DNA of 64,000 nt, taken from NCBI RefSeq assembly GCF_020283565.1, contig NC_060062.1, positions 31,675,164 to 31,739,163 on the forward strand, read 5' to 3'. This DNA comes from Trifolium pratense. Taxonomy: Eukaryota > Streptophyta > Magnoliopsida > Fabales > Fabaceae. This document shows positions 55,801 to 64,000 of this stretch, piece by piece (within the stretch, counting starts at the first letter, position 1; each line of letters begins with the position of its first letter). The position numbers and the translations under genes are program-made. Below the pieces are notes generated by a model. That model did no database searches, was not told where the DNA came from, and saw only the letters and a program-made list of their open reading frames with translations.

Positions 55801-56454
55801 GGTGGGAATAGCCATTTTTTTATGAACTCATTTTGTCCAATAACGGATGGTCCTAGTACCAAGCCTGCCTGAATACATTTAAAAAAAAAATTAATTAGCA
55901 TTTTTATATGTGCCATGAAGGGAACCAAAAAAAAATATGAAAGAAACAAGAAGACAAAATTATACACATGAAGGGCCTTCTGAATAAATGAAACGCATTT
56001 TTTATGATACGTCACTTATTTAACGGCCTCATAAGCGATTTTGTACTAAAGGATCATTAAAATGACAGAGATGTAATATGTTCATTACAGACGTTAAACT
56101 TAATAATCTTTGAATACATTTGGTCATAATAATAGCAAATATATATTAATCCTTACTTATCTCAATTTCAACAAACATATATATATATTTCATAAAATTA
56201 ATATTTAAATATATTACCAGCAGTTGTGGAAAGAAACTACTCGTCCCAATTGGTTCAAGTATAAGCTGTAAAGTTGTGGTAGAGACAGAAACTAAGGTTG
56301 TTTGAAGAAAAAGCACTGGCAATGTGAAACTAAATGGATTATCATAAAAGAAAATTCCTTTTGACCTTTGATACCTGAACATGTGTTCACATATCCATAT
56401 TGTTCCATTATTTGTAACATCGGTAATGCTTGCATTTACTCTAGTTTCAGCCAT
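52803..56454 (-). CDS. CHX-type cation/H+ exchanger, three exons
   Basis: Exons 56454-56218, 55868-54861 and 54017-52803, all phase 0 with GT-AG borders, give 819 aa, the usual CHX length. The N-terminal ~420 residues are the Na+/H+ exchanger domain with 10-12 membrane segments (AGLVLGPSVIG; FLIGVKIDIS; SLISGFISILWV; GPIVFGMAVPDGPPLGSAL; FLPLYFLYSGIRFD). The C-terminal ~390 residues are the soluble CHX tail with two nucleotide-binding-like halves (VCLLIVPFHRQW; DLVLVGRRH; LGPIGDMLVASD; SVLVIQQQ). These proteins move K+ or Na+ against H+ in endomembranes or plasma membrane; many are pollen-expressed. The subclade cannot be fixed by eye. The frame is clean throughout and the start Met fits MAETRVNASITDVTNN. 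Confidence 0.94.
54018..54860 (-). other. Intron 2 of the CHX gene
   Basis: 843 AT-rich bases with T and A runs; no inserted gene seen. Intron 1 is 55869-56217. Confidence 0.85.
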
Positions 56455-56924
56455 GTATTTAACATTAATTAATTAATTAATTACTACATATCAAGCACAT
56501 TATGTCATTAATTAATCTTCTTAATTTGACTTGATGAAGATGAATCTAGGGGAAGAAAATAGGGTGAAAGAAAGACAAACCCTTGAAATTGTAAAGCTAA
56601 TATGTTTAGATTTATTTTGAGGATATTAACTTTGTGAGAAGTATATTGATAATTGATTTTACAATTGGTAACGCTTAATTGTGGGTTTAATGTTTTAAAA
56701 TTAGTTTTGTTTTGTGATTTGTCTATGGTGATATTTTTAGTAGTGAATTGGTGGTATATTGGTTGGGATTTCTAATGGGTTTAACCACATACTTTTATTT
56801 GCATTAGTTTAGTAAGTTTAATTTAGAGATATATAAATGCATAAACCCATAAATCCTAGATTTATAGTGGGCAAAATGTTTATAAAGATACTCTTTGATT
56901 CGATTCATTGTGCAAAATAAATCT
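56455..56924. other. Upstream region of the CHX gene
   Basis: AT-rich, with a TTAATTAATTAATTAATTA run at 56466-56484 just before the start. No clear TATA choice. Confidence 0.4.
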
Positions 56925-57553
56925 AGGGATGGCAATGGGTAGGGTATGGGTAGGGTACTATAGTACCTATCTCCATACCCGCAGATTGAAAAAATACCCG
57001 TACTCATCCCCATACCCGCGTGGGTAATAACTTTTGCCCCCGTCCCCATACCCTATGGGTAACTATGTACCCATACCCGTACCCGTTACCCGCATTTTTA
57101 CTAAAAATAAATTTATTAATTATAAAATATCATATAATTTTAATAGAATTAAAAAAATTTCAAAGATTTTAATATTGATTAATGAAAATTATAAACAAAA
57201 TTATTACTAACCTTATGTTAAAGTTCATATTTATGTTAAATATTCACATTATTTTTATATTATGTTATAAATAAACATTTTTATTAAAAATATGTATATG
57301 TAATAGTTTAGTAGAGTTGTATTGTTTTAAATTGATTTACATATATAATAATATAAATAAAATAAATAAATATATATTATGCGGGTATGAGGCGGGGTGG
57401 GTACTAAGGTACTCATACCCGCACCCATACCCGTTCATTTTTGCGGGTAATTACTCATACCCATGCCCGTACCCAAAATGCGGGTTTTTACCCTACCCGT
57501 TGTGGGTAATTTTTGCGGGTACCCTCTGAATATGAGTCAAATTGTCATCCCTA
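56925..57553. mobile_element. AGGGATGGCA-type transposon with G-rich ends, second copy
   Basis: Inverted ends AGGGATGGCAATGGGTAGGG and CATCCCTA, flanks AATAAATCT / AATAAATCC (9 bases, one change). Ends packed with GGGTA and CCCATACCCG words. No ORF of note. Confidence 0.7.
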
Positions 57554-57562
57554 AATAAATCC

Positions 57563-57999
57563 TATATTTTGATGACTATTAACATTTTTGGTCAATTTAT
57601 TTTTCTTTTTACTTTGATGTCTAGAAATATTTTATCTTCATTCGTATCATCATCACCTTGAGGGGGGTTGTTCACCTACTGATCGATAGCACGATCTGAA
57701 GCATTGCATAACTCATGTTTAGGGACGGCATCATAATCCAATCCATATTTTATTTTAGAATTATTTGCTTGGACATAATTTTCAAATAAAAAATACAGTA
57801 TTTAGACGACACACGTCAAATTATTATTATTAATAAAACTAAAGAGAAGAATTCAATGATGTAACTAAACTTATTTCAGAATTCATTTGTATGTATACGT
57901 GGATTATCCATAATATTTTTTAAAGAAATTGTAAATAATTTGATACGTTAATGAGACACATTAAGATTAAGGATATTTTTTTTTTACCAACAAAACACA
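57563..57999. other. Intergenic, AT-rich
   Basis: Nothing recognised. Confidence 0.4.
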
Positions 58000-58510
58000 A
58001 CGATATTCATTTATTCAAATTGGTAGATATTACATCAATCAAAATGATTACATATTCAAAATCGCTAAAAACTAAAAAAGATGAATATGTGAACAAGCTC
58101 ACAGCATCTGAGTTAATAGCATAAAACGACTTTATCTTTAAGCCTACAATTGATATGACGATATACAAGTGTCTGGAATAGTCATGCCTTCGAATCTGCA
58201 ACGTTGAAGACGCTAGAGTCATTGAATCTAGATCGAAGCAAATCTGCAAATCTGAACAAAACAAACACCGTATAAAGACGGGACTCAAAACAAACATCAT
58301 ACGGTACGTCAAACAATACCGGACAAATAAATCACAAAGATGAAAAACTCAAACAAACTCAAGAATATGTTAAAATCACTTATTTAAGTAAAAACCTAAC
58401 TAAAAAAGATCAAGAGGGATGATTTTGGATCAAATAGATGAACAAGAAGAAGAAGAAAAAAGAATTAGGTTTTTTTCTCTTTAGAGCTGCGGGCAGAATA
58501 CTGGGGGAGC
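58000..58510 (-). repeat. Dispersed repeat, copy 2
   Basis: Diverged partner of 49430-49930; starts after a T run at 57979-57988 as expected for a poly(A) tail on the - strand. Confidence 0.5.
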
Positions 58511-58958
58511 TTCTAAAAATTAATGAGTTAGATAAAAATATTCTTTTGTAGTTATGTAATTTTGAACTTGGTGTATTTTTTATCCATGAACACATGATTT
58601 TTGTAAGATCTTTGCAATCAATAAATTATTTCAAATTATCGAAAAATTAAAGGTTAATGATCAAATTTTGAATTTTTTTTTTAAAAAAAAATTTAAAATC
58701 ATGTGATTTGACTTAACAAGTTGAATTTAATGAGTCAAAGCGTATCATTAGTGAATTTAAACAAACTGAATTCGAGTTAAAAAAAAATTGTATCAAACTA
58801 GAGGCGAATTTGAGTCAAGTCGACTCATTTCCAGCCCTACTATTGTAGTTACATTTGATCGTTTGGTGATTAAAAACACTGTAAATGTAAATACTTTTTT
58901 TTTTTTTGAGAAATAAATGTAAATACTTTATCCTATGCATCATTGTTGCAAGGGTGCT
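58511..58958. other. Intergenic, AT-rich
   Basis: Nothing recognised. Confidence 0.4.
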
Positions 58959-59119
58959 GTTAACATGTGCATACAGGGCACATGTTAATGTATCTATAAT
59001 TAGAAATTTGCATTTAATATTACAAAAAAATTTAATGCTTCAAAGATATAATACACATATTTCGAGAGAATATTTCTATAATTATATTCTTAACATGTGC
59101 CTTAGATGCACATGTTAAC
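58959..59119. mobile_element. Small MITE, ends GTTAACATGTGC
   Basis: Ends GTTAACATGTGCATACAGGG and CTTAGATGCACATGTTAAC are inverted; each end is itself palindromic (TTAACATGTGC...GCACATGTTAA). 161 bases. Confidence 0.7.
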
Positions 59120-59475
59120 ATTTGTCTTGTTGCAAATTGCTGACATTATTAGTGGTGTCATTATACGTCACCATTATATTTATGAACACGACATGAACTA
59201 TTTAAATTAGATCACAAAATAAATAAATATTAAATTCCCTGTTAATGTATCGTATAGTTCTGTTTTGGATAATTCAATTCTAGTCAATTTCATTTATGGT
59301 AATTAACTCTCTTCTTAACGTGAAAGAAAATTGTAACCTAGCTAACATTCGATTGGAAGTTAATAAAAATCATTACGTAGAAATTGAGTTCAGGTGATTA
59401 TGAGTGTAACAAGTTGGTTTAGTTATGAAGTTGTTACGATAATACTATTAACTACTACAAAAATGTGACTTGTTA

Positions 59476-59604
59476 TCAATAAGTTTAGTTCAGTTGACAG
59501 AGAATGATCGCATCATATTTTTATAGAAGTTAAAGTTCGAATCCGAACATTACACTTATTCACCTTTAATTTGAAATTTAAAAAAAAAAAAAATTGTGAA
59601 TAAA
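59476..59604 (+). mobile_element. tRNA-derived SINE (family A)
   Basis: TTTAGTTCAGTTGACAGAG (A-box-like), AAAGTTCGAATCCG (B-box), TTATTCACC, then a 14-A tail. Flanks AATGTGACTTGTTA and AATGTGTCTTGTTA are the target duplication. Confidence 0.75.
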
Positions 59605-59619
59605 AAATGTGTCTTGTTA

Positions 59620-62150
59620 AAATAGGTGATACACGGAATGTCTTTGCCTGAAGTAATCTTATCCAATTTTTTATTTCTACAATAGATGGCAAAGCCATAG
59701 AAAAAGTATATATTCATAAGAATCCATAAAAATACTAAAATTTATAAGCCCATTAATTAGCACTCATGTTGCTAATAAGGTGAGAAATGCGCTCTTCAAC
59801 ACCATGTCGAACTCAAGGTAGAACATTTACACATGTGGACGATCACAAGCACCAATCTTCCTAATGTATCATTTAATCATCATCCATTTAAGCTCACCTT
59901 GAAAGTGAGCAAGATATATCTCTACAACTTGAAAGCTCATCTGCTCCCTTGTAAGCTCTATCACATTTGAGTTTAATCTTTTGTGTGGTCATTTTCAATT
60001 TCAACCAATGTAGAGAATAATCTTCTATTTTTGGATTCTATACAAAGATTGAATAGTATTATTTGTCAATCTTTTTAGTGAAATTTTATATCACTAAAGA
60101 GGATTATTAAACCTTCTTCAAATATAACTTTGTTGCGCCATATCCACAAGAACCGGAGTATAGTCCTGAAAGTTGTTTGTCATCTCCAAATTAGGTCATC
60201 ACTTGATAGTATAATACAAATTTTTTAGGTCGTAATTCAAAATTTGATTTATTACTTCGTCACTCAATAACAATATATTATTTTATTTCAGACTTCACTC
60301 CAACATATTTATGTTCCTACCAAGTGTAGGCTCATCTCTATATATACAAAATATTATAATATATGTTTAAATAAAAAATTAATGAATTACTCCAATATGA
60401 CGAATCATTTAGAGGAATCTAAATTCAATTCGCCAACAATTTTTTGTCAGACTTTATAACCTCATTACCGAATTCTAAATTATCAAAGATTGATAATGAG
60501 AAAGTTGATATAAAAATAATAGAATAACTATAACATAGATTTAAATCTTAAACAACACTATATGCACTAGATTATTTGCGTGAACCCCTCTTCTGTCATT
60601 CAATTTAATATCCATGATGTACGGCAAAACATAATTGGATGGGCTCAAAAAATATGCTAGGTCGGCGGGGAGGGAAACTTGGGAAGGCATGTGTACCTAC
60701 GTGATGACAATGAGCTAAGGACAAATCAATTTGAAATATTTGGCATCAAGCATAGCATAAGGATATCAATAACGTGTGTATCACGTAAATGTCTCATTCA
60801 TTTCCACTTGTCATGCAATATACTCTTATGCAACTCATTATTATAGAAAAAGTTCCAAAAGTGATTTTTTTCCAAAATTACCCTTTTTTAATATGGCATT
60901 TAGATTTTGTAGTAAGATACGGCAAGAGGTTAATTGTGTCATTTTGATTGTAAAGGACAACATTGATGAGAAGACTGCCCCACTTCATGGATGGATAGAT
61001 GAAGATGCTAGTAACCTCGAAACATCCATTTATGTATAGAGAAATTAAAAAAAAAGTTAGGAAACTACCAAAGTTGACCTTGACCCAACCTAACTATCAA
61101 AAAACCAATTTTATTTGGTATGAAGAAAAAAAAAACAATCTAGCACACATATTTGACCAAAAATGTAAATTCGTGATAAGAGTCACATATGCACTTCCTA
61201 TGTATGAACATAGTCACCCTCTTTAAAATACATTTCTACTTTAAACCTCCTGATTCGATGTCTCTTTAGTTCATCAATTGTGAAGTACACATTTGCATCT
61301 CCTAGCACAAATGTAGACAACAACATTGAAGTTTTTGATGTCTTGAGACAACTTCATCGAAATGTGATCGATTACTTCAATTTAAAATTTTGCTTCAAAA
61401 TGTTCAATTTGAAATTAAATCATTTGAGAGAATCTTAATTTAAATAGTTTTGTCATACTTTAATTACCTTTTGATACTTTGAATCACTAGAACTCCTTCC
61501 TCTAGAAATCAAAAAGGTTAGAATATAAAAGGTATAATCGTTAAAATAGTTTCAGTACTGCGCATTTCTTGTGAAAGTGTGCTATTTACGGATTGTCTCC
61601 AGACATTCTCTTCATGTTTCTTGTCCTACGCTGATTTGAATCGTCCATCTATCATTTTGTACCGTTGACTGCTACAATAAATTGAAATCGATGGCCGAAA
61701 TTTGTGCAGGACCCTCCACTGATGTGAGATGATCCGGTTCCCTATTTAGCTTGTGAACAATGGCCAAGATAAATGAAATAAAATTAACAAAATCCTACAA
61801 AACATTAAAATGAGGCAAGCAATCCTATCATCCAAACTAGAGTCAAGCCAAGATAAGCCACAAAGTAATTAAAAAATTGCACAAACACCTTGTATAGGAA
61901 AATAAAATCTTTGAATTGTATACTAACCACTCCTTTGGCTATGAAATGTAAACTAAACCAAAACCAATCCTTTGGCGATGAAATGTATACTAAAACCACC
62001 CCTTGTGGTTGTCTAAAATTTACATAAAAAAAAACAAATGCAATAAATGGAATGAAGTTTATCTTATTTGTCAAAATACCTAAAATCCAAAACCCACTTC
62101 CCAAAATTTCCAACCTTCCATGTATCTACTAAAAATGAAAGAATCCTTTT
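59620..62150. other. Intergenic, AT-rich
   Basis: 2.5 kb without a gene I can support; short frames at 60776-61226 lack any protein likeness. The last ~400 bases would be 3' untranslated region of the WRKY gene. Confidence 0.45.
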
Positions 62151-64000
62151 TCAGCACAACAAAGATGCAAGGAAATCTTTAGGTTCATCATTAGCTCTAG
62201 AGGAAAAACCATTTTCAGTCATGTGTTGCTGCTGTTGCTGCTGCTGATGATTCATGTAAGGCATCATTTGATTCCCAAATCCTGAGATACCATAGTTTCC
62301 TTGACCAAGAAGCAAGTCAGGGTGGAAAGGACGTACTTGCCCTTGTGGCAATTGCATCTGTAAAGGCCTTATGGAATAGGGAACATTGGATTGATGTAAA
62401 GGGTTGCTTGGAGTTGGTCTGTTCATAGAATTGCTTCCGCTTCCACGAGCTGCAGGAACATCATGGGTGTGTTTTCCCTCATAAGTTGTGATCACTGCTT
62501 TTATATCATGTGATGCACGTTCAACATGTTTCCTTACAGGACAACCTTGGTATGTACATTTGTAGTAACTCCTGCAAGTCATAATTGAAACACAAAATTA
62601 GAGCGAAACACCGAAACAGACACAAACAAAGTATTGACACAACATTGACACTAATACTAACAAGTCGACACTAGTAATCACAAAATAGTGAAAAAATTTA
62701 TAAGTGAATGTAATCAGATACTATATTGGTATCACTGACATTTGTTACATTTGTCGGACAATGACACTTATCAGACATTGACGCATCTCCAATAAGAAGT
62801 GTCGGCGTTACATAATCTTTTCCTAGATGGCATGCATTTGAGGAAAAAAATACTAAAGTTGCCAAATTGGACCAAATAGTTAAATTAGGATAGGCAAAGA
62901 AAATTGGTACAAGTGTAGATATAGTTGATTTTCCAAAAGAGCAAGCCTTTAATATGGTAAGTACCTAAAAAAGATAGACAAATAAACACAATTCATTGTA
63001 AAGTTGTAATGTTTTTACCACATTTGACTAGGTACATTTGTGTATTACTTGCATGGGAGTGAGAAAATCTATCATTGGATACTCAAACTAATAATAGAAC
63101 TACAAAGCAGAACAAATTTCAAGAAAAATAAGACAAAAGTAGAATCTAAAGTTAGTAGTATTATTTATTTTTTTTACCTAGGATTTGGATTTCCCTTGAC
63201 AACTTTCTGTCCATATTTCCTCCATTTGTAACCATCATCAAGGATATCAATGTCACTTGTTGTCTGAACAACAACTCTAGGTTCTCTCACTGTCCTGTGT
63301 CCAAGGACTATACCCTGATTTTCACTTTCATTTCTCCTAAAAAAAATTATGAAAAAATAAATTAGCCATGATTAATGAACAAAAAAAACTACATAAATGA
63401 TCATATTAAGAAAGGTCGATGTAGTTTTAAATTATAGTCCGCAATCACAATATAACAATTTTTAAGAGTCTCAGACATCGTAACTGCAATTGTGGTCGGT
63501 CACATTTGCCTGCATTTTACCGTAAAATATATAAAAGTTCGCAGTATAACACAGTTGTGACTGCATTTAAACCCGTTATTGAATAAAAAAATAATCATAA
63601 TAATGATAAAATCTTACCATCTTTTAGGTTCAGGTTCCTCTTCAACAAATTCATCAGCACCAACAGATCTAGCCCTCTGAAGAGAACTCTGCTCGAAATC
63701 ATCATCTCCTCCGATTGATATCGATGAATTCTCAGGAGTAGCAACAGAATCCATTTGTCCATTACCATGTGAACCATATGAATGATCATGGATTTCATTA
63801 CCATTTGGATTAACAGGAACAATAACAAGAGAATTAGAAGATGATGATGAGTTTCTCCTAAAACCAGCTTGAGGTTTAGGATGATTATGATTACCCTTAT
63901 AAACTATCTCAGTAATTTGCCCTTCAATTGATCTCTCAACTTTCTTCTTTGTAGGACAATTAGGGTAAGTGCATTTGTAATAACTTCTTGGATTTTCACT
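62151..64000 (-). CDS. Group I WRKY transcription factor, 3' part (WRKY33-like)
   Basis: Exons 64000 (open at the edge)-63618, 63336-63178 and 62571-62151 with GT-AG borders. The first seen exon enters inside the N-terminal WRKY domain ([20 protein letters not shown], ending [10 protein letters not shown]); its WRKYGQK core is outside the window. A Ser-rich linker follows, then the C-terminal domain [20 protein letters not shown] | [20 protein letters not shown] with HTH ligands, split by the usual intron at the Arg codon. The tail has a Gln run (HQQQQQQQH) and stops at 62151. Two WRKY domains define group I; the C-terminal one binds W-boxes in the nucleus. Likeness is closest to the WRKY33/25/26 set, known in defence and heat responses, but the subtype is from memory. 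Confidence 0.93.

Noticed and set aside
60776..61226. Two overlapping short + strand frames
   Set aside because: No domain, no codon character and no flanking signals.

Overview
The window looks like a gene-poor, AT-rich nuclear segment of a papilionoid legume. The basis is plant-type introns, plant gene families, abundant LTR, LINE, SINE, MITE, CACTA and MULE remnants, and a cluster of EXO70 genes of the membrane-spanning J type, which is described as legume-specific. I cannot name the species from sequence alone.

Layout. 1-993 is the end of an Athila-related LTR (+ strand). 1028-9768 is a complete, very young Athila-like Ty3 retrotransposon on the - strand: 1296-bp LTRs that look identical, target duplication ATGAA, gag-protease ORF plus a second env-position ORF, and no reverse transcriptase or integrase. 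Both elements split one EXO70J exon, whose remains lie at 993-1027 and 9774-10225. 10690-14676 holds the rest of the EXO70J cluster: a transmembrane-region relic, a full-length - strand gene with two one-base frameshifts, and, head-to-head with it, an intact + strand ORF. That ORF joins the EXO70J transmembrane region to a degenerate WRKY domain and is the most unusual gene here. 14677-17049 is MITEs plus a poly(A) insertion with a very long target duplication. 17050-19502 is a four-exon GDSL esterase/lipase (-). 19503-27498 is transposon relics: a solo LTR, an internally deleted L1 inside a MULE/FAR1-like relic, and LINE tails. 27499-27984 is a PADRE/DUF4228 gene (+). 28000-37400 holds a non-autonomous CACTA element with a nested hAT-like MITE, SINEs, a long AT microsatellite and a solo LTR. 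38127-48750 is a rearranged block: direct copies of a START-like exon flank a large inverted duplication of a coiled-coil ORF. The inverted arm is split by an LTR-like element, which itself carries a young LTR element with an intact 833-aa ORF. 48751-52800 is MITE and LINE sequence. 52803-56454 is a three-exon CHX cation/H+ exchanger (-). 56455-62150 is MITEs, a SINE and unassigned DNA. 62151-64000 is the 3' part of a group I WRKY gene (-), cut by the window edge.

The functional genes are independent transcription units with no shared pathway. The EXO70J cluster is a birth-and-death locus: one copy destroyed by retrotransposons, one fragment, one frameshifted copy and one domain-fusion derivative. 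The WRKY gene at the right edge gives a useful in-window comparison for the WRKY-like half of the fusion.
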